Source: Prolixibacteraceae bacterium
GTDB taxonomy: Bacteria; Bacteroidota; Bacteroidia; Bacteroidales; Prolixibacteraceae
Assembly: GCA_019459485.1 (NCBI GenBank)
Contig: JAIBEZ010000028.1
Coordinates: 124,001-188,000 of the forward strand
Direction: 5' to 3'
Length of the DNA: 64,000 nucleotides
A model generated the notes under the pieces. It saw only the letters and a program-made list of their open reading frames with translations, was not told the origin of the DNA and made no database searches. The position numbers and the translations under genes were made by a program. Shown in pieces: positions 46,596 through 55,627 of this stretch (the first letter of the stretch is position 1; the number at the start of each line of letters is the position of its first letter).

Positions 46596-48833
46596 ATGTC
46601 CGAGTTAAAGCACATATTCATTCTCTTCTTTCTTTTACTGGTTTCAGCTAACCTGCCGGCGCAAAATCCGTCCTTTGCCACCTTCATGAATCCGGTTATT
46701 CCGGGCGACCATCCCGACCCAACTCTGACACGGATTGGTAAAGATTTTTATACCACAGGATCATCGTTCAGCCCCACTCCGGTAATTTACCATTCAACCG
46801 ATTTGGTTCACTGGCGGGCTATTGCGCAACCGGTGAGTGCAACATGGTCGCTCTACGGCAAAAGCACAGGCGATGGTTGCTGGGGAGGTCATTTAGTGTA
46901 TTACGGCAACAAATACTGGGATTTTTTTGGTCATTGGGGAACCATGTATTTTACAACAGCCACCAAACCCGAAGGCCCGTGGAGCACGCCGGTTGCCGTG
47001 ATTTGTCCGGCTTCAGTACCAGGTTTGGGAATGGACAATTCCATTTTTATTGACGACGATGGGTTTTGGTATATGCTGGTCAAAAACGGTCAGGAAAATA
47101 ACTGGATTCTACAGCTCGGAAACAACGGGCAGCCATCAGGCAAAATTCTCGATTTGCGCTGGATTAACCCTGCGCCGTCGTATCCTTTTGGGTGGGCTGA
47201 AGGTCCGGTGATGTGGAAATACAAAGGATATTATTACTATTCGTTTGCCATCAACGCTGGTGGCGGACAAAAAGTCTTCCGGAGCAAAACACTGACAGCA
47301 GATAAAACTTCGTGGCAAAATATGGGTGATTTCTTTAACGAAGCCGATCCGAAAAAATCGCAGGCGCTCTTTCAGGGCTCTAACCATTGCTCTCCGGTAA
47401 TTATGCTCGACGACAGCACTTCATGGGTCATTTACCACTCCTACCATACGGCTAACAGCCGCGAGTGGGAAGGTATCGGGAGACAAGGTTTATTGAGCCG
47501 TGTCCGTTACAATGCGGCTGGAAAACCTACTGCCGATTACCCGATCAACGAGCCGATGATTGGCCCGAAATTGCCGTCCGGAGGAATTCCGTGGATGGTT
47601 CCGCACTCGGATTTTTTCGATGCTACCAAATTAAATCCGGAATGGTCCTTGCTTGGTTTTGTGTCACCGATCCCTTACTCGCTTACGGCAAGACCCGGAT
47701 GGCTCAGACTGACAGCTACGAACCTGCAAAACACAGTTATAAAAACCGATGCCGAGCACAATTATTCGCTGATAACCCGGCTCGACCACAACCCCCAAGC
47801 CACAACTCACGAAGCCGGAATCCGCATCATGACAGGATTACAGAACTTATCGGCATGTTTGTACAGTTCGGCTAACAGCTCAGGAGAAAAAGTAATCCGG
47901 TTCACATTTGGAACAACTTCGTATGAGACTGCAAATACAATCGGTACTATCGTTTGGCTGAAACTTGTTCGGGTAAATCATGTTTTGACAGGCTATTTCA
48001 GCGCCAACGGATTCGACTGGACAATTGTCGGCAAAAGTATCAATGCAACAACTATGGATATTCAACAACCTGATTACAATGCGTGGACAGGAAGTCGTCA
48101 GGGCCTGTATGTAAAAGGCGCATCAGCCGATTTCGACCTGTATATTTACCGCGAGGCTTTTAATCCGGTGATGGCCGAGTGTTACGCCAACCAATCGGGA
48201 ACTACGCGCAGCACGCCAGTTGCAGGACTTAGCATACTCGATAATATTCATTCGGGCGACTGGGCCATGTATGCCGGAGTTGAATTCGGAGATCCATATT
48301 ATCCGGTTCATCTAGTCTCGTTCGAAGCAACAGCCTCATCGGTTAGTTCTTCAGGAGTGATTGAAGTGTGGCTCGATTCGCTTCAGACAGGGAAGAAAAT
48401 TGGCGAATGCCTGATAAGCTCAACCGGTAGTTTAAGTACCTACAAAACATTTACAGTTGATGTTCCGGAAGTTACCGGTAACCACGATGTTTACCTGAAA
48501 TTCAGAGGTGATGGAACGGCCAGACTTTTTCAGCTGAAATCGCTCCGGTTTATTGGCGGATTGAAACAGGTAACCGCAAATCGATCTACAGTTCAGGAAT
48601 CAGAAGAACTTCGAATTTTCCCTAATCCGGCGAAAAATGCAGTGACCATCACCCATGATGAAGCATTTTCTGAAATTCGTTTCCTGAATGCAAACGGGCA
48701 GTTGGTTGACCAGCGGAAATTCGGAAATGATTTGAAAACGGCTACCTTAAAAATTGATCTGCCAGCCGGTAATTATTTGCTAGAATTAAATACAAAAAAT
48801 GGATCAATCTGTCGGAAACTAACCATTCAGTAA
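46596..48833 (+). CDS. Secreted GH43 beta-xylosidase/arabinofuranosidase with CBM6 and T9SS tail
   Basis: This 745-aa protein has a signal peptide of about 1-22 (LPAQ). Residues about 28-325 are a five-bladed GH43 propeller with the catalytic base D41 in GDHPDPTL, D147 in LGMDNSIFIDDDG and the acid E202 in GWAEGPVMW. Residues about 345-530 are the beta-sandwich typical of long GH43 proteins, similar to the stand-alone protein at 41374. Residues about 540-655 are a CBM6 module (SGDWAMYAGVEFG, VYLKFRGDGTARLFQLKSLRF). The C-terminal 75 residues are a Por_Secre_tail (LRIFPNPAKNAVTIT). It would remove xylose or arabinose from side chains or xylo-oligomers at the cell surface. Confidence 0.9.
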   Translation: MSELKHIFILFFLLLVSANLPAQNPSFATFMNPVIPGDHPDPTLTRIGKDFYTTGSSFSPTPVIYHSTDLVHWRAIAQPVSATWSLYGKSTGDGCWGGHLVYYGNKYWDFFGHWGTMYFTTATKPEGPWSTPVAVICPASVPGLGMDNSIFIDDDGFWYMLVKNGQENNWILQLGNNGQPSGKILDLRWINPAPSYPFGWAEGPVMWKYKGYYYYSFAINAGGGQKVFRSKTLTADKTSWQNMGDFFNEADPKKSQALFQGSNHCSPVIMLDDSTSWVIYHSYHTANSREWEGIGRQGLLSRVRYNAAGKPTADYPINEPMIGPKLPSGGIPWMVPHSDFFDATKLNPEWSLLGFVSPIPYSLTARPGWLRLTATNLQNTVIKTDAEHNYSLITRLDHNPQATTHEAGIRIMTGLQNLSACLYSSANSSGEKVIRFTFGTTSYETANTIGTIVWLKLVRVNHVLTGYFSANGFDWTIVGKSINATTMDIQQPDYNAWTGSRQGLYVKGASADFDLYIYREAFNPVMAECYANQSGTTRSTPVAGLSILDNIHSGDWAMYAGVEFGDPYYPVHLVSFEATASSVSSSGVIEVWLDSLQTGKKIGECLISSTGSLSTYKTFTVDVPEVTGNHDVYLKFRGDGTARLFQLKSLRFIGGLKQVTANRSTVQESEELRIFPNPAKNAVTITHDEAFSEIRFLNANGQLVDQRKFGNDLKTATLKIDLPAGNYLLELNTKNGSICRKLTIQ

Positions 48834-48863
48834 TATCTTAGCCGCTCATTTCGTATCCCATAA

Positions 48864-49271
48864 ATGTATCAGATGACCGGTTTCTCCAAAATGATCTGTC
48901 TTTTTTTTATTGGACTATCCATATTTTCAGGGTGTAATCCCTCAAATAGCGGCAAAGCAACTACCAAAGAAAATGCGGCAAAGGGTGAAGTGTTGTTTCA
49001 TTCGGTGGGTTGCACCCAATGCCACTCGCTGAACGGAGAAACCATGTACGGCCCGGCACTGAACAACATCCTCAAGACGTCCATCCGTGTGATCCGCGAA
49101 GGGAAAGAAGTGAGTTTGACAGTTGACCGCGAATACATTCATCGCTCGATTCAAAACCCCGAATACGAGAAATTACTGGAGTTCAAAAAGCAAAAGATGC
49201 CCAAAACAGAACTTTCAGAAGACCAAATAAACCAACTAACTGATTACCTGATTTCAATCAATGAGAAGTAA
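48864..49271 (+). CDS. Lipoprotein mono-heme cytochrome c
   Basis: This 135-aa protein has a hydrophobic N-terminus ending in lipobox IFSGC (about Cys24); the second Met (48873) is an alternative start. The heme site is CTQCH (CXXCH), followed by SLNGETMYGPALNNI. The probable axial Met is in KQKMPKTEL. The segment REYIHRSIQNPEYEKL with the Met loop resembles the cytochrome c domain found in cytochrome oxidase subunit II fusions. It is 30 nt after the GH43 gene and overlaps the Omp85-like gene by 11 nt. It is probably an electron carrier in the periplasm. The opposite-strand gene at 50338 encodes a possible partner. Confidence 0.85.
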   Translation: MYQMTGFSKMICLFFIGLSIFSGCNPSNSGKATTKENAAKGEVLFHSVGCTQCHSLNGETMYGPALNNILKTSIRVIREGKEVSLTVDREYIHRSIQNPEYEKLLEFKKQKMPKTELSEDQINQLTDYLISINEK

Positions 49272-50331
49272 ATCAAACTGCATTTTTGCATTGCTCACCT
49301 GCTTTTTTTTGCTGATGAACTTTACCGGCTTTGGACAAGACTCCATCAGGGTAAAAAAAATAAAAATCCTTCCGGTCCCGGCAATTGGATATTCGCCTGA
49401 AACGAAAACCTACGTGGGTGCTGTTACGCTTTTTACCATCAACATGTACCAGGATTCAGTGACACGAACCTCGAACGCGAAGTTTGAAGTTAACTACACC
49501 TGGAATAAGCAGATGATTTTGGAAAGCGAATGGAATTATTTTTTCAGGGAAGAAAAATGGTTCACCAAAGGCAAAATCCATTATTCGAAATATCCGGATT
49601 TGTACTACGGAATTGGCTCAAATACTCCGGAAACCAACAAGTTATCTTTCGACAGCCGCCGGTTTATTCTGGAGGCCTCGGCCTTAAAAAATATCAGGTA
49701 TAAATTGTTTACAGGAGTTAATGTCAAATACACCAACTATTCCAACGTAAATGCAGAAAACAATGACGTGACATATCCTGAGTTGACCGAATCGTCGGTA
49801 TTTGGGCTTGGCTATTCTTTGCTGAAAGACACCCGGAACAATTTATTGACTCCCACGTGCGGGTTTTATTCCTACCTGAACAGCACCTGGCATTTCGCAA
49901 AAAGTGACTACCTGAAATTTACGGTTGACCTGAGGTATTACAAAACATGGAAAGATAAATTTACACTTGCCAACCGGTTTATAAACGATTTAAACACAGG
50001 CCATCCTCCGTTTTACGACTACGCTCTTTTAGGGGGAGATAAATTTGTGAGAGGTTACTATTTGGGTCGGTACCGCGACAATAATTTAAGTTCTTTCCAA
50101 TCCGAATTCCGGTTCCCGGCTTTCTGGAAAATCTATCTGGCTGCATTCGGCGGTCTGTCAAATATTTATTCTGCTCCTAAAAATTTCAGCTTTGGAAACG
50201 CCAAAACCAACTACGGATTCGGCATTCGCTTCCTGGTTGACAAAACCGAAAATACCTTTCTGCGGCTTGATTATGCGATTGGACAGGACGGAAACGATGG
50301 ATTTTACATTTCTTTCGGCGAATCGTTCTGA
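49261..50331 (+). CDS. BamA/TamA-like (Omp85 C-terminal) outer-membrane barrel protein
   Basis: This 356-aa protein has a signal peptide of about 1-25 (GFGQ) and then nearly all beta-strand sequence of alternating aromatic and polar residues. RGYYLGRYRDNN near residue 263 resembles the VRGF/Y motif of Omp85 loop 6, and LGYSLLKDTRNNLLTPTCG fits the surface-antigen (PF01103) pattern D.R....P..G. The final residue is Phe, as required for barrel assembly. No POTRA domains are present, so it is only the barrel, as in several small Bacteroidetes members of unknown role. Translation is probably coupled to the cytochrome gene by an 11-nt overlap. Confidence 0.8.
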   Translation: MRSKSNCIFALLTCFFLLMNFTGFGQDSIRVKKIKILPVPAIGYSPETKTYVGAVTLFTINMYQDSVTRTSNAKFEVNYTWNKQMILESEWNYFFREEKWFTKGKIHYSKYPDLYYGIGSNTPETNKLSFDSRRFILEASALKNIRYKLFTGVNVKYTNYSNVNAENNDVTYPELTESSVFGLGYSLLKDTRNNLLTPTCGFYSYLNSTWHFAKSDYLKFTVDLRYYKTWKDKFTLANRFINDLNTGHPPFYDYALLGGDKFVRGYYLGRYRDNNLSSFQSEFRFPAFWKIYLAAFGGLSNIYSAPKNFSFGNAKTNYGFGIRFLVDKTENTFLRLDYAIGQDGNDGFYISFGESF

Positions 50332-50337
50332 TCAAAC

Positions 50338-52269
50338 CTAATTCGTAAAGAAAAACAGCATGAATACAGTTACCGAAATAAGAAATAGTCCTATTGGGAG
50401 GGATATTTTTAATAACTGATTGGAATTCATCTGGAAATTCAACCATTTTTTTCGGAGGTTTTTTAAGCTAAAATAGGTACCTGTCAGAATAAAAAAGGCC
50501 TGAAACCAAGGAACATACTGGGGCAAAAACTGGTGCCAGGGTATGTTGGCAGTCCCGAAAAAATCCCAGCCCCAACCAAACGGATCGGATGCTGATTGTG
50601 CGATGAAAGTAATGTTTACAAAAAGCATCGGAATAACAAATGCGATCCAAAGCATAAGCCCAAGTGGAAGCAAAACTCCGGTGTAAGCCAGAAACACATC
50701 TTTCGTGGAAATTGTAATTTTCGACAATCCCCTTCCGATAAATGCCAACGCATACAAAATTGCAGGCACGATTACCAGAACCAGAATCCAGACAATTAAT
50801 GAATAAATTCCAAATAAATCCCAGTTCTGTTTGTCCAGAATGTTAACGTAGTCGCGGACAACAGGCCATACCCCGAGATACAGCACACTGTAAACAATGG
50901 CAATCGTGAAAATGGCAATCGTAAGCCATGCTTCACTTAAACTACGCACGACGCTTTCTGAACCAAAAGGTCTGCGAAATAAAGACACATTTTTGTACGA
51001 GCAGCTTCTCACACATTCCAGGCAAAGTCCACAATCGTTATTGTCTTTCATTTCACCTACATTTAGCCCATACGGACAGGCCCAACCACTTGGACTTCCT
51101 TTCTGGCAAAAATGAGGTTTGCATTTGTCGCAAACCGATTGCGATTTGTTTTTAAGCGTAACCGTACTCATTTCTGAAAAAGGAGCAACAAAAACACTTA
51201 CCGGACAAACATACCGGCAGAATGCGCGCAATTCCCAAATGAACGACATCAACGTTGGAACCAGAAGCAACATTAAAATGGCAAGTCCCGATACCCATGG
51301 CATTGCAACCAAAGTGGTGGAGAAAGTGGAAAGAATAAGGAAAACAATTAAACGGAGCCAGCTGTTTTTTAACTTATCGGGCCATTTCAGAAATAAGCCG
51401 TAAAATCTATTGTGGTAGCCTTTTGTTTGTCCCCTTTCAGGAGAAAAAAGTGACCGGCGCTGCAGCCAGTCTCCGAAAAATGGCAAAGGACAAATGGTGC
51501 ACCACGACCGCCCAAAAAGCGGGGTTAAAATTGCAACCAGCAGAAACAGCCAAACTGCCCACATCATCAAAACTCCAAGATTTCGTCCTGATACTTTGGT
51601 CCCAAAAATCGAGATCATGATCACCATGTACATCATGACAAGGGCTAAAATTGTCAGGATAATTTGAGGCCAGCGGGATAGAATAATTTTTTGTAAAAAG
51701 CCAGACTTCTCAAGTAAATCGGTGATTTTGGGGTTTTCTGGCTCTGCCGGATTCCTGAAAACAGACCTCAGCCATAAAAAAAGGATACCGATAAGGCAGC
51801 CCAAACTAAAAAAGAGCAGCGTGTTCGGGAAAATAACCAACTTGCCCTGCTCAAAGGCGTGCATCGGGCCGCACCAAACATGACAGCGGTAGTTGCTCTT
51901 CGAAACAATGTAATTCAGTAATCCGGGATGTTCGGCAGTAAAACTTACTTCCTTTGCAATCACCGGCTCTTTTGTCGGATCGGTGGTTTTAAAAACCGAC
52001 ACCTCATCACTGGCCGGACTCACTTTCACATCCATGTCGAATTCTTCGAGGAAAAAGGAGTGTCCGGTATCTTCAGTCGAAAATGTAAGATGAAGCCTGT
52101 CACCCCGGTTACACCTGATTACCGACGGGTCTTTTCCATACCTGAAATTACGGATATGTATGTTCTTATCAGTTGGTTCCCTGGTAAAAAACTGACAAGT
52201 AATTGCCGGAATCAGTCCAAAACTAATGATCAGGATGAAACTAAAAAGCCGTTTTTTGAATCTTTTCAT
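50338..52269 (-). CDS. Membrane 4Fe-4S protein (NapH/NosR-like) with CuA-like N-terminal domain
   Basis: This 643-aa protein has an N-terminal anchor at about 8-25. Residues about 35-147 form a cupredoxin domain with CuA-type spacing: H70 in DTGHSFFLEEFDMD, then C129-x3-C133-x3-H137 in YRCHVWCGPMHAFEQ. The position of the CuA Met ligand (two residues after the His) is E140. The rest is a polytopic membrane part with Cys pairs WCTICP (C257, C260) and CRYVCPVSVF (C351, C355), then a ferredoxin-like cluster region C380-x2-C383-x4-C388-x9-C398 and CGLCLECVRSC (C413 to C423). It probably passes electrons across the membrane to or from a periplasmic copper or heme partner. It faces the barrel gene, 6 nt stop to stop. 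Confidence 0.8.
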   Translation of the reverse strand: MKRFKKRLFSFILIISFGLIPAITCQFFTREPTDKNIHIRNFRYGKDPSVIRCNRGDRLHLTFSTEDTGHSFFLEEFDMDVKVSPASDEVSVFKTTDPTKEPVIAKEVSFTAEHPGLLNYIVSKSNYRCHVWCGPMHAFEQGKLVIFPNTLLFFSLGCLIGILFLWLRSVFRNPAEPENPKITDLLEKSGFLQKIILSRWPQIILTILALVMMYMVIMISIFGTKVSGRNLGVLMMWAVWLFLLVAILTPLFGRSWCTICPLPFFGDWLQRRSLFSPERGQTKGYHNRFYGLFLKWPDKLKNSWLRLIVFLILSTFSTTLVAMPWVSGLAILMLLLVPTLMSFIWELRAFCRYVCPVSVFVAPFSEMSTVTLKNKSQSVCDKCKPHFCQKGSPSGWACPYGLNVGEMKDNNDCGLCLECVRSCSYKNVSLFRRPFGSESVVRSLSEAWLTIAIFTIAIVYSVLYLGVWPVVRDYVNILDKQNWDLFGIYSLIVWILVLVIVPAILYALAFIGRGLSKITISTKDVFLAYTGVLLPLGLMLWIAFVIPMLFVNITFIAQSASDPFGWGWDFFGTANIPWHQFLPQYVPWFQAFFILTGTYFSLKNLRKKWLNFQMNSNQLLKISLPIGLFLISVTVFMLFFFTN

Positions 52270-52352
52270 ACCAAACTACAATCCTTTATTTTCTTCGGGA
52301 TTCAATGATAATTAATAAATTTTTAAGCACTGCACAATTATCAATTTTTGTT

Positions 52353-52360
52353 TAGTTTTG
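52353..52360 (+). promoter_or_regulatory. Candidate -7 box before the VCBS gene
   Basis: TAGTTTTG fits TAnnTTTG and lies 24 nt before the ATG at 52385, giving a very short leader. There is no clear TTTG at -33. Confidence 0.35.
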
Positions 52361-52384
52361 TGACTAAATAAATGCATTTAAATT

Positions 52385-53782
52385 ATGGCGAAGCACTCTA
52401 TCAACGGCAAAAAACCTGCAAAAGGCTTTAAAAATATCATAATAATAGGTATTATTTTATTTCTTTTTGTAGGCATCCCTTTATTGTTTCTGAATTATCA
52501 GTCGAAACAAAGTGGCATAAGTTTAAAAGAGGTGCTTCAGCGGAAAATGAGAATTTCAGATTCGAAAGATGAAGCATCTTCAAAACTGACTGCAGACTCC
52601 ATTGGAGCCAGGATTGACTTTGTGAATTCGATGCCAATCGGAAACGAATTTACAGACCAGCCGCAGGTATCAAATCTAGCAGCTGCCGATCTGGATGGCG
52701 ATAAATTAATTGATGTAATTGTTTGCGATTCAAAAAACAATACGATTTCCTGGATCAGGCAATATCCACTGGGCACTTTCACCGAATCGGTGCTTGCTGA
52801 AAATATTATTGCACCTGCGCATGTTGAAGTCAGCGACTTTGACAATGATGGCGATAACGACCTTATAGTTGCCGTTTTAGGTATGCTGTTTCCGAACAAT
52901 GACAAAATCGGATCGGTTGTAGTGTTCGAAAACGATGGAAAACAGAACTTCAAAAAGCATATTGTGGCTGAAAAAATTGCCCGCGTTTCGGATGCCCGTG
53001 CCGGCGATTTGGATGGTGATGGTGACATGGATCTTGCAGCAGCCCAATTTGGTTACGATGATGGCGAAACCCGTTGGATTGAAAACCTTGGCAACTGGAA
53101 ATTTCAAAGTCATAGCCTGCAAAATATTTCAGGACCAATCAATGTTGAACTTGCTGATGTGGATGAGGATGGTGATTTGGATATTCTTTCTTTGGTCAGT
53201 CAGGAATGGGAAGAAATTTACTGCTTTTTGAATGACGGAAAGGGTAAATTTCAACCTAAATTGTTATGGGGTTCCAACAACGAAGATTTCGGGTCAAGTG
53301 GCATAGCTGTTTCTGATGTAAACATGGATGGAAAGCTGGATATACTTTATACCAACGGCGATGCTTTCGATTATGTTCCGCCGACGCCAAGACCCTGGCA
53401 TGGTGTGCAATGGCTCGAAAATAAAGGAAATCTGACCTTTGAGCTTCACCGGATATGTAATTTTGCGGGAGCATTCAGTGCACGTGCTGTTGATATTGAT
53501 CATGATGGCGACATGGATATTTTTGCGGTGAGCGGATTTAATCTGTGGGACAAGCCAGAATCGGAAAGCATCATCTGGCTTGAAAATGTTGGCGGAATGC
53601 AGTTTAAAAAGCGCCCAATCGCTTATTCACCAACCCATTTGCTCACTCTGGAACTTGCTGATTTCAACAATGACGGGCAAACAGACATGGTTACCGGAGG
53701 AATGCACGTTTATCCACCGTTCGATCGAATGGCCAGAGTGACTTTGTGGACGAACAACGGTACTTTGGTTAAAACAAAATAG
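52385..53782 (+). CDS. Membrane-anchored FG-GAP/VCBS repeat protein
   Basis: This 465-aa protein has one N-terminal membrane helix (about 19-36, IIIIGIILFLFVGIPLLF) and a large extracytoplasmic domain. Six calcium-binding-type repeats of the form D.D.DGD.D(I/L) are visible: DLDGDKLIDVIV, DFDNDGDNDLIVAV, DLDGDGDMDLAAAQ, DVDEDGDLDILSL, DVNMDGKLDILY and DIDHDGDMDIFAV, with a seventh DFNNDGQTDMV. Together they make a seven-bladed propeller as in integrin-like VCBS/FG-GAP proteins. Function is unknown; binding or scaffolding is likely. It is followed by a TPR protein gene 27 nt downstream and is divergent from the CuA/FeS gene. Confidence 0.85.
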   Translation: MAKHSINGKKPAKGFKNIIIIGIILFLFVGIPLLFLNYQSKQSGISLKEVLQRKMRISDSKDEASSKLTADSIGARIDFVNSMPIGNEFTDQPQVSNLAAADLDGDKLIDVIVCDSKNNTISWIRQYPLGTFTESVLAENIIAPAHVEVSDFDNDGDNDLIVAVLGMLFPNNDKIGSVVVFENDGKQNFKKHIVAEKIARVSDARAGDLDGDGDMDLAAAQFGYDDGETRWIENLGNWKFQSHSLQNISGPINVELADVDEDGDLDILSLVSQEWEEIYCFLNDGKGKFQPKLLWGSNNEDFGSSGIAVSDVNMDGKLDILYTNGDAFDYVPPTPRPWHGVQWLENKGNLTFELHRICNFAGAFSARAVDIDHDGDMDIFAVSGFNLWDKPESESIIWLENVGGMQFKKRPIAYSPTHLLTLELADFNNDGQTDMVTGGMHVYPPFDRMARVTLWTNNGTLVKTK

Positions 53783-53809
53783 CACACTTAACCTGTTCGA
53801 TGATCTCTT

Positions 53810-55621
53810 ATGGACAAAAGAAAAAAGCTTGCAATATACATTTCAGCAACAGTTGTTGCTATGGTGATTATATTCCTTGTTACAAAGAATATCACCAATA
53901 ACTCATACCGGAATCAAATTCCAGCACTTCCTGATTTCAGTTCTTTATCCGAACCGGTTAAGGAACAACTTTCGCTCGCTCACCAAAAAGCATACGACAG
54001 TCCAACAAGCGACAACATTGGTGAGCTGGGAATGGCCTATCATTCCAGCGCTTTTTACGATCAGGCAAAACAATGCTATAAACTTGCCACCCAAAAGGAT
54101 CAGTCGAAATGGATATGGAATTATTACCTGGGCTATCTGAACCAGGAAATGGGCGATTCCAAAGCAGCCATCGAGGACTTTAATGCTGTGATCAAGGAAA
54201 ATCCCGATGCGAAAATGGTTTGGTATTACCTGGGCAAAGCGTATCGGAATTCCGGTTCGGAAGACATGGCAGAAGCAGCTTTTAACAAAATTGTAAGCCT
54301 ACCCAAAGCCAATATAAATGAAAAATCCATCCGTTTAAATTATTCATCGCTGTCAACCAGTGCGCGGTTTGAACTGGCAAGAATGTATATCAATACCAAT
54401 CGGATAAACGAAGCTGAAAAACTGTTGAAGGAAGCGTTAAAAGGAAATGAAACCAATGGACCATTCTTCAGGTTACTCAGCAACCTATACAGTGCAAAAG
54501 GCGATTCGGTATTGAGCCGGAAATACCTTACCAGGGCGCAGGACCTGGCTGTTGGAACAACCGTAAACGACACCTTAATCGACCGGATTACATTGATATC
54601 TAGATCAGAATTATACCTGCCCAAACAAATTGACGAGGCCAATAAAAGTAACAATCCGGAATGGGCTTCCATACTGTTTGATCGTGCTTTGCTTTATCTT
54701 CCTGATAACAAACACGTCAAAACCAAAGCAATCCAATTTTTTCTCCAGATGAATAAAGGAGAGAAAGCGATACCTTTTCTGAATGAAAATCTCAGTTATT
54801 TCAAAGACGATTTCAATGAAATGAGTGAGATTGCCAGTTTGTTATACATCAAAAGATATTATTCTCATGCAATACCTTATTACGTGCAGGCGAAAAGACT
54901 AAGACCCGAATCATTTGATCTGGTGAAAGATTTTGCAGTGTGCTACTGGAAAGATAACAAAAAAGATTCTGCATTAAATCTGATGAACGAACTCAAAGAA
55001 AAGTACGGGAATAACCCAACGATTCTTGCTACTGAAGTTGATTTCATGCTTAAGATTGGAGATAGAGAAAATGCAAAAGTCTCCCTCGCAAAACTCAGGC
55101 AAGCCTCACCGGCAAATCCAAAAGTTGCTAAATTTTCAGGCATCATTGCCGAAATGGGAGGAAACCGAAATGCTGCCATGCCCATGTGTGAATCCGCTCT
55201 TGAAAGTGATCCGACAGATTTGGAGATGAGTAAAAAACTGGGAGCTTTTTATATTGAACAAAGAAAGTGGAGCGAAGCTATCAGTCTGATAAGAAAGTCG
55301 CTGGAATATCATCCCAACGAAAGCATTCTTCTGGAAATGCTCGGCACTGTATTAATCTCTTGTCCTGATCCTGTGCTTCAAAATATTCCTGAAGGATTGG
55401 AGCTCTCCGAAAGAGCCTATTTTCATATTTCCAGCACTCCGAATACGTTGTTGGCAGTTTCAAAAAACCTGGCATTGGGCAATGTCATGACAGGGAATTT
55501 TCAGGATGCAAAATCATATGTTCAGATAGCAATTAACATTGCAAAAAGCGAAAAGGTATCGAAAAATTATATGGATGGACTTTTATCTTTGGCCAATAAG
55601 ATTAAACAAGCGAGTATGTAG
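53810..55621 (+). CDS. Membrane-anchored TPR-repeat protein
   Basis: This 603-aa protein has an N-terminal helix (about 8-26, YISATVVAMVIIFLVTK), then at least ten tetratricopeptide repeats. Visible units include GELGMAYHSSAFYDQAKQCY, WNYYLGYLNQEMGDSKAAIE and VWYYLGKAYRNSGSEDMAEA, and later MSKKLGAFYIEQRKWSEAI. It is most likely a protein-protein interaction scaffold in the periplasm. It is co-transcribed with the VCBS gene (27-nt gap), and such propeller-TPR pairs often work together, although the partner complex cannot be named here. The similarity between repeats is ordinary for TPR. No enzymatic domain is present. Confidence 0.88.
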   Translation: MDKRKKLAIYISATVVAMVIIFLVTKNITNNSYRNQIPALPDFSSLSEPVKEQLSLAHQKAYDSPTSDNIGELGMAYHSSAFYDQAKQCYKLATQKDQSKWIWNYYLGYLNQEMGDSKAAIEDFNAVIKENPDAKMVWYYLGKAYRNSGSEDMAEAAFNKIVSLPKANINEKSIRLNYSSLSTSARFELARMYINTNRINEAEKLLKEALKGNETNGPFFRLLSNLYSAKGDSVLSRKYLTRAQDLAVGTTVNDTLIDRITLISRSELYLPKQIDEANKSNNPEWASILFDRALLYLPDNKHVKTKAIQFFLQMNKGEKAIPFLNENLSYFKDDFNEMSEIASLLYIKRYYSHAIPYYVQAKRLRPESFDLVKDFAVCYWKDNKKDSALNLMNELKEKYGNNPTILATEVDFMLKIGDRENAKVSLAKLRQASPANPKVAKFSGIIAEMGGNRNAAMPMCESALESDPTDLEMSKKLGAFYIEQRKWSEAISLIRKSLEYHPNESILLEMLGTVLISCPDPVLQNIPEGLELSERAYFHISSTPNTLLAVSKNLALGNVMTGNFQDAKSYVQIAINIAKSEKVSKNYMDGLLSLANKIKQASM

Positions 55622-55627
55622 TTTTTT

